Source: Stentor coeruleus
Taxonomy: Eukaryota; Ciliophora; Heterotrichea; Heterotrichida; Stentoridae
DNA length: 26,240 bases
Reading direction: 5' to 3'
Assembly (NCBI GenBank): GCA_001970955.1
Contig: MPUH01001014.1
Coordinates: forward strand, 1 to 26,240
The notes beneath the pieces are model-generated. The model did not search any database, had not been told where the DNA came from, and saw only the letters and a list, made by a program, of their open reading frames with translations. The position numbers and the translations under genes were made by a program. Position 1 is the stretch's first letter. Each line of letters starts with the position of its first letter. Below are positions 9,422 to 18,081 of the stretch, piece by piece.

Positions 9422-9958
9422 ATGAAATACTCTAGTACTTTTGAAGAGACTGGCTTGATTTCTCAAGACTTTTCTCCAATAAAAGATTGGACAAGCAGAT
9501 CTTCTCGAAGGAAATCAATCAAAAAACGCAAGCGAAAAAGTATTGACCAATTACATATCCTATCACAAGAATTCAAAACGCAGTCTGAATGGGATAAAGA
9601 AATGATGACTCGCCTGGCGAAAAAAACGGGTTTAAGCGAGGCTCAGATATACAAATGGAGCTGGGATCAGAAAAAAAAACTCCAAGTTCACGACAAGCTG
9701 AAAAATAATAAAAATATTCACTTGAGTGAAATTTTTAATAGATTGCCTGAAATTCCGATTCTTTTTGGTACTAGGGAGACTTTTAATAATGACACAAACA
9801 CTTTTGAGTGTAGTGAAGTAATATCGCCAAGAGGGATCGATTATGAATTTTACCTGATACAAAAAAATTACCGATATGGAATTGAAAGCATGTCTCAAAT
9901 AAAGACTAGTGTTCCGAACTGCCTGGACAATTTTCTTGAAGAATTTTCAAGGTTTTAA
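9422..9958 (+). CDS. Divergent homeodomain protein
   Basis: 178 residues. Residues 32-91 align without gaps to the 60-residue homeodomain, a three-helix DNA-binding fold: canonical Leu16 is Leu47, Phe20 is Phe51, Leu40 is Leu71 and Trp48 is Trp79. The recognition helix reads AQIYKWSWDQKKK instead of the classical QVKIWFQNRRAK, so Phe49 is Ser80, the near-invariant Asn51 is Asp82 and Arg53 is Lys84. A basic arm (RRKSIKKRKRK, 29-39) precedes the domain as in DNA-binding homeodomains and can serve as nuclear signal. The rest, about 92-178, is unrecognised. It is probably a nuclear DNA-binding protein, but the changed Asn51 makes specificity uncertain. It stands alone between long intergenic regions. 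Stop TAA. Confidence 0.75.
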   Translation: MKYSSTFEETGLISQDFSPIKDWTSRSSRRKSIKKRKRKSIDQLHILSQEFKTQSEWDKEMMTRLAKKTGLSEAQIYKWSWDQKKKLQVHDKLKNNKNIHLSEIFNRLPEIPILFGTRETFNNDTNTFECSEVISPRGIDYEFYLIQKNYRYGIESMSQIKTSVPNCLDNFLEEFSRF

Positions 9959-10520
9959 TAATAGATTATAAGAAGGATAAGAAAGATGAAGTATTTTTTA
10001 TTAGCAAAATTTTGGGGTGGAAAGAAGGATCTTGAGCTTTAGGTTTTAGGGTGTCAAGGATTTTCATTAAGCAAAAGGTACTTGATAATGAGTATTATAT
10101 AGAAATGATAGATTGGATTTGGATTAAAAGGTGTTATAGGATGATAAAGATATTAGCTGATTTTTAAGATGAGGTCTATAATTTTAGGGTGTTTAGATTA
10201 GATGAAATGATGAAAGCGATTTTTTTGTGATAAATTTCATATGATATAGGAAATATAAGGAAATATAAGGAAAGCAAGGTATCATAATAACTCTTATAAA
10301 GTTATGTCTAATTGCAAAACTCTAAATAGTATCAAGCTATATATTCTACTATAACAAGATACTATTAACCCAATAAAGCAACCTATAAACTATAATTCAT
10401 TGCCTATCCTGCAATACTCTAAATACACATTCTATATAATCACACTCCCAAAAATCATCTATAAATATCAAGACCTTTAAAAACCTAGAAAATTTCCTCC
10501 ACACCCATCATAAATCTTAA
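9959..10520. other. Intergenic region between convergent genes, no gene seen
   Basis: 562 bp downstream of both the homeodomain gene and the minus-strand rhodanese-like gene. Purine-rich in its left half and pyrimidine-rich toward the right. A short imperfect tandem of GGAAATATAA (about three units) lies at about 10248-10275. Nothing else. Confidence 0.5.
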
Positions 10521-11444
10521 TTAAATAACTTGGCACTTGCAATGATACCCCTGTATATCATTATCATTTTTTTCAGGTGGGATACTTAACTTGGCTATCA
10601 TCAATGGTGTGCTATAAGGATTAGCCTTATCTTCAATAAATGAACCTTCTGTTTTAGTTAATTCTGGCGTCTCAGGTCTTTTAGTCTCTGTATTATTCAC
10701 TTCATTTTTTTGGGGCTCTTCATCAGTAAGTACATCTTCAGCATCATAATAAACAGAGCCAATAGCTGAGTAGAAAGTTTCTGGCTTAGAAGAAACCCTT
10801 CTATTAAAATCAATGTCTTTCCATTCTCCAAGAAAAATTTTGTTAGAGTTATTGCCTAGGTATTTTAATAAAGCACCTATAAGCCCAGAGTATTGTCCAC
10901 TGAGAACAAATCCATCAAAGTCTTCAGGGATGTTGTTGTCATAAAGGTACTTTTTTACAGTCTGGTGATTGAACTCAGTTCCAATAGCTTTGTACAGAGG
11001 CTGGCTGAGGTCAAAAACTACAGAATCATAGGTTTTTACGTTTGGTAATTTGTTTATGTCTATTTCCATAAGAATTTGGCTTTGTGGTAAATCACCTTTT
11101 GATGTATCCTGCAATTTTTCACCTAAATCTGTAAATGTGCTTATGTTACCGTAGAGCAGATAAACTGAGTATCCTAAAGATTCAAAGATCCAGAAGGCTA
11201 AACTGGCTATTTTGAGGTTATCGTTGTCGTAACAGATCACTGGGAAATCAGTAATGTCTAGTTTTCTTAGTTCTCTAATAAAAATTGATAGTTCTAAAGG
11301 ATATTCGATTATGTGCGAGTCAGGTAAGAGCTTGCCGAAATAAGGCCCTTGACTGAAAAATAAAAGTGTCTTGGTTCGCAAAGATTTTAATTCTTTTACA
11401 TTAATGAAGCACATTATAGAAAAATAATAATGATTAAAGGCCAT
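10521..11444 (-). CDS. Rhodanese-like (tandem sulfurtransferase-fold) protein, probably catalytically inactive, with C-terminal CaaX-like box
   Basis: 307 residues. Residues about 15-108 resemble the first domain of thiosulfate/3-mercaptopyruvate sulfurtransferases: DSHIIEYPL, then PVICYDND, then AFWIFESLGY and VYLLYGN match the family pattern of a strand, YD, and W..L...GH..V..L.GG. Residues about 122-215 look like the second domain (SVVFDL, then FVLSGQYSGLIGALLKYLG), where the active enzyme has a catalytic Cys in CGSGVTA; here that position is Leu181, so sulfur transfer is not expected. An acidic, low-complexity tail from about 225 ends in HCKCQVI: CQVI fits a CaaX prenylation box with an extra Cys two residues before. 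Probably a membrane-tethered binding protein. Start: first ATG, 19 nt after a TATAAAAA; Met11 (MCFINVKEL) is an equally sensible start. Stop TAA. Confidence 0.55.
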   Translation of the reverse strand: MAFNHYYFSIMCFINVKELKSLRTKTLLFFSQGPYFGKLLPDSHIIEYPLELSIFIRELRKLDITDFPVICYDNDNLKIASLAFWIFESLGYSVYLLYGNISTFTDLGEKLQDTSKGDLPQSQILMEIDINKLPNVKTYDSVVFDLSQPLYKAIGTEFNHQTVKKYLYDNNIPEDFDGFVLSGQYSGLIGALLKYLGNNSNKIFLGEWKDIDFNRRVSSKPETFYSAIGSVYYDAEDVLTDEEPQKNEVNNTETKRPETPELTKTEGSFIEDKANPYSTPLMIAKLSIPPEKNDNDIQGYHCKCQVI

Positions 11445-11458
11445 AAAGCTCGCTGCTG

Positions 11459-11466
11459 TTTTTATA
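11459..11466 (-). promoter_or_regulatory. TATA-like element upstream of rhodanese-like gene
   Basis: TATAAAAA on the minus strand, about 15-20 nt before the ATG at 11444, with no other feature between. Confidence 0.25.
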
Positions 11467-11851
11467 CTAAAAAACCCATATCATAAAAAATTCATATTCT
11501 TACTTATTCAAAAGAAGTTAGAAAATCATTATTTCAGCTTTATTGATTTTTATTTGAAGAATTCTCATATGATGTTTGCTTTAATATAGTCTTTCATTTA
11601 TCTAACAAGCTTTTTGCATTTTTGCTAATTATAACAAAATATTTATATTTTTTATTTAAAATCTTTGTGATAGAGGCTTCAAAGATTTTATGGACCAACT
11701 TTTTTTGCTTATGTCTAGATTTAGCATTGCGTATTGGATCTATGAGTTAGATATGCCTAATACATAAGAATTTATTAGAATTTTGAGTTTTATAAGTACA
11801 TTTTTATATATATTTTAATCACTCATGAGGATTATATTTAAATCATCTAGG

Positions 11852-12218
11852 CTAGTTCTTTCTTTTTTTATGATACTGCGAAGGCTTTATATGAAATAAT
11901 GCAAAATGCATGATTATAGCTATTGGGTTTAGGTAAAATTTATCGCCAGCAAGTTGCTGATAAATTCTCTTTAATCTTTCAATTATTTGTGATTCTAACT
12001 TATTATTTTAGAGTTTTCTCAGAAATTCTCTATATTTTTCATTTTTGGGACATACTCTAGCCTTGTATCACTGTCAAGTTTTCTCACTAAGCAATCTGAT
12101 CTCAGAATCTCAGCTAATTTTTTTCTCTGCTTGTTGATATTATAGGGTTAAAGAAGATTCACTGGCCATGAATTTACCTAGCATTAACTTCTTCAATAAT
12201 TTCTCTATTAAACACTTA
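11852..12218 (-). pseudogene. Possible decayed coding region, unrecognised
   Basis: On the minus strand the last 51 codons (12007-11855) are open and read like a normal protein, with pieces such as ESQIIERLKRIYQQLAGDKF and a basic end HKKRKN before TAG. Upstream the same frame continues with K/E/R-rich text but has TAA and TGA stops that would arise by C-to-T changes from CAA and CGA. Farther upstream, a GTA...CAG segment of 16 nt (GTAAATTCATGGCCAG) would join two frames as a tiny intron. In DNA this AT-rich, a 51-codon open run is not rare, so this is weak. Confidence 0.2.
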
Positions 12219-12498
12219 TGATTATAGCTACAAAAAAGATATTCAAGCATTGAAAAGTCATAAATTTATGCCAAAAAGCTAAACTAAAAGGTTAAAATTA
12301 CAATTTTAAGTCTCAAACTTTGCAATGCTTGATTCATAATTAAAAATAATATTTTAATGAATAATTTTATACTCCCACTATTATCCAACAAAATAAATAG
12401 CTTAATTTGATGAGTACTTATTAACATCAATATTCTCCATCCTCATATTTCAATAAAAAGTGTGTCTGAAATGGAATATTATTACAATATATACAGCA

Positions 12499-15400
12499 AT
12501 GGCACTTCCTAATTTGAAGCACAAACATTTTTATACTCCCTGTGCCAAATCAGCTAATGGCAGTCAAAAAGCAAGCCCCCGTCGTATGGATAGTGGGTTT
12601 AATCTTAACGATGGGATAGAAATACTAGAGAATCTCGATCTTGGAAGGTTTTCAAAAAATAAAAGCTATAATTTAAGCACTTTCATCTCAAAAGAAATCA
12701 TCAAGCTTGAAAAAGACCTTGATATATCTGAAATCAACTCCTACAATGCCACTGTGAACTTTGAGCAGGAATTCAGAATATACAAGCAGTATCTTGAGAA
12801 ACTTTCAGCAATAATAAGTAAGAAAAGTTCAAAATTTGGAAGTCTTATTGCAAGAGGACTTAGTGGCTGTGAGAAAGCTTTTAAAAGACTTGGCACGCAT
12901 GTTAAGTCAGAACTTAGCAATATGCCTGCAAGGCCAAACGAAGTAATTATGCGAGATGCAAATTGCCAAACTGAAGTTGTCAAAGAAAAGCAAGACGATA
13001 TGAAGCCTTGTTCAACACCAGAAATGGACAATCTCAAATCTTTACCCAAAACTTTTGACAAAATAAAAGTTTCTCGAATAAGTTATCAGCTAGCAGATTT
13101 ATATGAAACATTGAATCATATGTACACAGATGTTCCATCACCAACAGAAACACCCGAACCATCAAGTCCAGAAGAAAAAGAATCAAAAGAATCAAAAGTT
13201 GCTAGTTTTAAGCTTACAGTTATTAGAGAAAATATTAATAAAATACTTCATAAAGCAGAGGCACAGAAAAAAGCTTTAGGGGTTCATAAAGAGTGCCAGA
13301 CCGAATTTGATAGAAGAAAAAACACGATTATCGCTTTGGAGGATATGAATGAAGAAAAAGAGATGGGATTGTTTAAAAGAAATGCTCAGATCAATATTTT
13401 AAAAGCGGAGAAAAAAAAGCTTGAAGAGAGTTTGATTAGAAGTAATAATGTGTGCACGGAACTAGAGAAAAAATTATCGAAGTCAGAAATGGACATCAGC
13501 TCGTTAAAACAATCTAATAGCATAATGAAAGACCAACAGTCCCAATACGAAATCCGGAATAATTCGCAAATCATGAAAATCGAAGACCTAAGCCTCCAAA
13601 TAAAATCCCTTAAATCCCTTATCCAAAACCTTAAAATGACATTAAGGAAAAAGCAATATCAACTTCAAGATTCTTTAGACCAGCTTTATAGTACTCAAGT
13701 TACATGGCGTATATCAGAAAAAAAGTTGAATAAGTTGCAAAAAGAATGGGAAAAAATTAATCAGAAATCCTTTCCTTTTGGGGATATTAATATAGATTAT
13801 ATCACTGAAAAATATCAAATCAAAAAAGTTAGCTTATGCTCTTATGAAGAAGAAATGAAAAAAATCGAAAGCGCTTATGAGGATGTTTTAACTATGCAGA
13901 TACCTTTGTTATCCAGTGAGTTAAAAGTAGACTCTCAAGAACATATTAATAAGAACAGNCACCCTAACACCCTAACACCCTAACACCCTAACACCCTAAC
14001 ACCCTAACACCCTAAGTGAAAAAATTCTAGANACTATGCAGATACCTTTGTTATCCAGTGAGTTAAAAGTAGACTCTCAAGAACATATTAATAAGAACAG
14101 GAACTCGCGCAAATCGTTAATAGTTCAGTCAAGTTTTGACGATAAAACAGCAAAACAACTATCAAGCCTCCATGAAAGGCGTTTAAGTGTAGGAAATAAA
14201 GAACCATCTTTCAAAAGACTAGAAATTCCTTCTCAGCCTAAAAAAACAGAAAGTGATAGTGGACGGTCGACTCCAAACAATCAACTAAGCATCCGTGAAG
14301 CTACACCAGGTAAAATTAACTACCAATTATTGCAGCCAATGAGCATTAAAACTGAAAAGAAAAAGAAAAAACTTGGAAAAACTGGGAAAAATAACGACCC
14401 AAAAAGGCCAAATAGTGTTTTTAAAGATAGTTCAAAGGCTAGTATGAGGGAAAACTCAAAAGCTAGTATAAGGGAAAATTCTGATAAAAATTTGAAAAAT
14501 AATGAAGAAAATTCTAAGGTTAAAGGGAAAAATATAGAAAAAGCAAGGAAGGTTGAGGATGGAAGAAAAAATACTGAGATTGGGAAATTAGTCCCTGAAA
14601 AAGATGTGCAGGTAAAGAAAAATATGAATGAGCTTACTGAGGTTATAGAACCTGAGAAAAGGAAAAGGAATAGTGAAAGCAATAAAGATAAGGAGGAGAC
14701 TAAGGATAAAGGGCTGGGAAAACTTATAGAAAAAGAGTTAAAAGAGATTAAAAAAGTTGCAAATCATGAAAAAGTACCTGAAAAAAATGACAAAGTACCT
14801 GAAAAAAATGACAAAATACCTGAAAAGCATGACAAAATACCCGAAAAACATGACAAAATACCTGAAAAACATGACAAAGTACCTGAAAAAGTTGAAAAGC
14901 ATGACAAAATCCCTGAAAAAAGCGAAATTCTCAAAGAAGAGGCAAAAAAAATTATAGAAAAAAATGAGACAAAAGAAATATTACAAGAAAAACAAGCCTG
15001 GAAAGAAGAAGAGCGTGCAAAAGCCCCTGAAAATCCGCAAATCCCAGTATCACGAGAGCAAAACCCAGAAAAACCCATCAAAAAAGTGGAAAATCCTCCA
15101 GAAATAACCTTAAAAGTTGCTCATCCCATATTACAAATCCCTAAAAATCCTTCAGAACAAGAAATCCAATCCAAGCCATCTCAAGTATCCCCATCTTCAT
15201 CTCCCCCAAAAATCGAAAGCCCCGATATCCCAACTGTTTATATATCAAAACCTCCAGAAATAACTCCTTCAATCAAATCCGTTATTCCTGACAAACCAAT
15301 TATCGAAATTTCTGCTTTACCTAAACTCAATCCTCCATTGTTTCAACAAAGATCCTTTAGTCCTTTACCTTTTGAAGATGTTTTAAAACCATCTTATTCT

Positions 15401-16120
15401 ACTCAAGCTATTCAGATTGACATGCCTGAATTCAATCCATTAAGTTTGTTCCAAGCACCTAAACTAGAAAAGTTTGTTTTCCCCCCAAATCCTAGTATGA
15501 AAAACTCCAAGTCTAGTTTTTTGCAACCAGAACTCTCACAAAAGGAAATTTCTCAATCTGCAAGAAATTCGCCTTGCCCGCCAGTTTCGAAGAATTCATT
15601 ATTGTCGCCAACTAAGGTTTTAGATGCTATGCCTAAGGATCCTTATTCCAATACCTTTCTCAGCTTATCTTTTAGTTATAGTGAAAGGCGTATAAAATCT
15701 CAAGCGGACATGTACGAAAGCGAAATAAATGAAATTGAACAAAATCTAATATCCTCTTTTACCGAAGCTCAAAAACGTTCTTATACCTTACTCAAGTCTG
15801 TGCAAAAAGAATATAAAATTTCCAACTCCCTAAACTTATCCAAAGATGTACAATGCACTTTAATACTCCCTGAAGAATGTCATGATAAACTTGAAAAAAT
15901 TCGCAGAAAAGAAAAGTATCGAGATTTACTGGCAAAACTCTTTGACCATCCAGCAGAGATAACTTTTTTAACCCCACAAGTGAGAAGAGATTTAGCTATG
16001 AGCTTGAAAGGGCACAAAAAGTCAAGATGTTCTGACCAGTGTGAGCATCTTAAGAAAGCGTTAATTATAAAACATATGGCTAAAGGACAACCATATCCTG
16101 TGAAGATTATCAAGATGTAA
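12499..16120 (+). CDS. Large coiled-coil and disordered protein, interrupted by assembled telomeric block
   Basis: Two open frames (12499-13958 and 14101-16120) belong to one gene. Dropping 13959-14100, which holds an N, telomeric repeats, another N and a second copy of the preceding 68 bp, joins them in phase at an Arg codon to give 1159 residues. Layout: an N-terminal part with two CQTE motifs (156-159, 266-269); a long coiled coil at about 270-440; a Lys/Glu-rich region with a tandem KVPEKND/KIPEKHD heptad array (about 711-760); a Pro/Ser-rich disordered stretch to about 1030; and a C-terminal module of about 80 residues ending SRCSDQCEHLKKALIIKHMA (Cys1130, Cys1134, His1136). I recall similar Cys-His 'CEHL' tails in ciliate coiled-coil proteins, but the function is unknown to me; cytoskeletal is a guess. 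Start: the ATG at 12499 (MALPNLKHKH); the frame is open upstream but has no ATG. Confidence 0.85.
13891..13958. repeat. 68-bp direct repeat, left copy
   Basis: This 68-bp segment of the coiled-coil gene, starting ACTATGCAGATACC, is repeated exactly at 14033-14100. The copies flank the telomeric block and single N characters, as expected where two overlapping contigs were joined without merging. Confidence 0.9.
13961..14015. repeat. Telomeric repeats (CCCTAACA)n inside a gene
   Basis: Almost seven head-to-tail copies of the 8-mer ACCCTAAC (a permutation of CCCTAACA), 55 nt without error, then 16 nt of unique sequence GTGAAAAAATTCTAGA to the N at 14032. An N also precedes it at 13959. CCCTAACA is the heterotrich telomere repeat. 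In this orientation it would cap a chromosome extending to the right, but the 16 nt after it do not match the gene sequence that precedes ACTATGCAG, so it does not fit here as a true end. Confidence 0.9.
14033..14100. repeat. 68-bp direct repeat, right copy
   Basis: Exact copy of 13891-13958, followed by the true continuation of the gene at 14101. Confidence 0.9.
14768..14920 (+). repeat. 21-bp coding tandem repeats (K-V/I-P-E-K-N/H-D)
   Basis: About seven units of roughly 21 bp encode the heptad KVPEKND or KIPEKHD; one unit is expanded to ten residues (KVPEKVEKHD). The near-identical DNA of the units suggests recent expansion by slippage or unequal exchange within the frame. Confidence 0.85.
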
Positions 16121-16172
16121 ATTTTTATGTTATAAGATTTTTTAATGCGTTCTTTATGCTTTTTTCCATATT

Positions 16173-16180
16173 TATATAAA
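16173..16180 (+). promoter_or_regulatory. TATATAAA shortly before MLF-like start
   Basis: TATA-like 8-mer ending 7 nt before the ATG at 16188, in a gap of only 67 nt after the preceding gene's stop. Confidence 0.25.
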
Positions 16181-16187
16181 ACGTTAA

Positions 16188-16751
16188 ATGTTTAGGCAGG
16201 AAATACCAAAAGAAAATTTGTCGGGGATGAGAAGAAACTCCGGATATAGAAAACACACAGCCTACACCCCAACAAGTCATTTTTCAGCCGGAGACTCTTC
16301 GTTTGAAAATGAAGCTTTAAAAATATTCAATCAGGTACAGGCTAATCGGCAAAGGATATTTAAACTAGGTTCTAATGATATTTTTTACACAAAAAAAACA
16401 GTAACAACAACCAAAAGAGACCCTTCTGGTGAAGCTGTTGTAGAGAAATTTGAAGCAACAGCATTTGGAGGTTTCAGCAACGACGGAGAAAAGGTAGGTG
16501 AAGTAGCCCAACAATATCTAAATGAAAAAACCGGGGTAAAAAAATCATCACTGCAAAGAGTTTTAGGGAGCAGATATAGAAGACTAGAAGTTAAAAAAAC
16601 AATGGATTTCGAAAGTACTGAAGATTTTCAGGAAAACATGGACAAAGACTTTGACAAGGACTGGAAAGACAAAGCTGAAAAAATGGGTGTTAAAAAAGTT
16701 ATAGAGTTTGAGACGAAGGTAAAAAAATTGTGTCTTTTGAAGAACTTGTGA
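16188..16751 (+). CDS. Myeloid leukemia factor (MLF)-like protein
   Basis: 187 residues. The middle and C-terminal parts follow the order seen in MLF-domain proteins: a KKTVTTTKRDPSGEAVVEKF strand segment (about 69-88) like the tagged 'T.T.R....G.....E' stretch, then GEVAQQYLNEKTGVKKSSLQ (about 104-123), then RVLGSRYRRLEVKK (124-137), and an acidic segment with FDKDWKDKAEKMG (about 154-166) like the family's D..F...W. MLF proteins are small, partly disordered adaptors in nucleus and cytoplasm that work in transcription control and stress granule or protein-quality responses; the role here is inferred only from that resemblance. No catalytic residues or membrane segments. Stop TGA. The gene follows the coiled-coil gene on the same strand with a 67-nt gap. 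Confidence 0.55.
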   Translation: MFRQEIPKENLSGMRRNSGYRKHTAYTPTSHFSAGDSSFENEALKIFNQVQANRQRIFKLGSNDIFYTKKTVTTTKRDPSGEAVVEKFEATAFGGFSNDGEKVGEVAQQYLNEKTGVKKSSLQRVLGSRYRRLEVKKTMDFESTEDFQENMDKDFDKDWKDKAEKMGVKKVIEFETKVKKLCLLKNL

Positions 16752-17547
16752 AATAATACTAGAATTAAAAATATTTAATTGAATACTTATAGTATTTATA
16801 ACGGTCATATGATTTTTAAATAGGATAATCAATTGAATTAGGAGCTGGGATATTAGATTGAGAGTTAAAGGAATAGAGTGTTAAGAGCGATGAGGATAGA
16901 AAGCCGATTTATGATAGGGTTATAGAAAAGTTGTATAAGAGATATTATATTAAAATATTTGAAATATGAATTAAATTTAGGGATATGTGATATTAGAGAA
17001 GAGGAATATAGGATGCTGTTTATGGTAATTAGCTTATATTAAAATGTGGTAGTTATGATTATCATATTATAATAATCTTATTAAATAATAGTATTTTTCT
17101 TATCAAATGTATATCTATCAGTTATAAGCAAATCTTTCATCCTATTTTTCATACAATTTCTCTCTTGATCATCTATTTATAAGAAAATTTCCAGTTGAAA
17201 TTAGGATTTAAGTATTGCTATATATAAACTACGATATAAAAAATGCGAAATTTAAGGCAGAATATAAATTATAAGGATATTTTATAATAAGGTATTTAGT
17301 AAATGGGATATGAAATCTATTTACTATTAATTACAGTAATCGAAATCTATACAATATTATTTATACATCTGCAACTAATAATTTACACTTTATAGATACT
17401 ATAATTTTTAAATACTTATATAATCATCAAGAATATCCACATCTTAAGCATTTTTCTCATTATCACGAAAACCTCACCTTACACAATACTCTCAAATCCA
17501 AGTCTCTCATCCTATCTTCCCAAATCAAAAACCATTATTAACTAAAA
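16752..17547. other. Intergenic region, no gene seen
   Basis: 796 bp between two plus-strand genes, extremely AT-rich, purine-rich after the first gene and C/T/A-rich before the next. Many short frames, none long or protein-like. No repeats longer than chance that I can see. Confidence 0.55.
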
Positions 17548-18081
17548 ATGGGCAATATGTTTCCAGACATATGTGTTTGTAAAGAACGAGAAGGCAAAGA
17601 CATATCAAAACGTCAAGTAAAATCCACCATCTCCGACAACAAAGTCCGAATCCTCGATTATACAGGCGCACTCTCATCATCTAGAACTTTATCAGATGCA
17701 ATTCATCCTTTATCAAAATACATCTTATATGAAATATCTTCTATTAATGATTCAGAACAAGAGCATTCAATAATCAAAATTAAATGCTTTAGTTCAGATC
17801 AATATTTAGGCATTTATATAAAACTCATCTTCTCATCTATAGGGAAATTTTTAGTATACATTTTTCCTATATGGGAAGAGGATGATAAAGGGATACTTGA
17901 GTATAATTTTAAAAAAAAGCCAAGCAAAATTGATAAGTCAGGGAAAAATTTAGGGAATTTTATAGGATGGCTGGAAGAAAACAAGCAAAACCCTGAGAAG
18001 CTCCTTAAAACAGGTGATAACATGGGGAAAATTGTATACTCAAAGTTAAAAAGTCTCATGGATGAAAGTGCAGATAATTAA
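17548..18081 (+). CDS. Small protein with possible N-terminal acylation, unknown function
   Basis: 177 residues, not recognised. It begins MGNMFPDICVCKE: Gly2 after the initiator with Cys9 and Cys11 close by suggests N-myristoylation and possibly palmitoylation, so membrane attachment from the cytosol; position 6 is Pro rather than the preferred Ser/Thr, which weakens this. Residues about 72-112 alternate hydrophobic and polar residues (IIKIKCFSSDQYLGIYIKLI then FLVYIFPIWEEDD) as in a beta-rich fold, and the C-terminal third is Lys-rich and helical (NLGNFIGWLEENKQNPEKLL). No membrane segment. The start is the first ATG after AT-rich leader. The TAA stop directly abuts the stop codon of the converging minus-strand gene. 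Confidence 0.7.
   Translation: MGNMFPDICVCKEREGKDISKRQVKSTISDNKVRILDYTGALSSSRTLSDAIHPLSKYILYEISSINDSEQEHSIIKIKCFSSDQYLGIYIKLIFSSIGKFLVYIFPIWEEDDKGILEYNFKKKPSKIDKSGKNLGNFIGWLEENKQNPEKLLKTGDNMGKIVYSKLKSLMDESADN

Larger units (their letters stand above)
11445..12498. other. Long intergenic region, possible decayed coding sequence
   Basis: 1054 bp between divergent genes. A minus-strand stretch at about 11852-12218 reads protein-like but is broken by several stops. A hairpin sits at 11937-11966: AATTTAT/ATAAATT and CAGCA/TGCTG with a 3-nt bulge and 3-nt loop. Otherwise AT-rich with nothing recognisable. Confidence 0.45.

Noticed and set aside
14757..15081. Open frames on both strands across the KVPEKND repeat region
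   Set aside because: They are shadows produced by the low-complexity repeat in other frames of the real gene.
16742..16765. Possible 15-nt intron GTGAAATAATACTAG at the end of the MLF-like gene
   Set aside because: It starts GTG rather than the GTA of the supported intron, and splicing would add only a handful of residues before another stop; the TGA stop is simpler.
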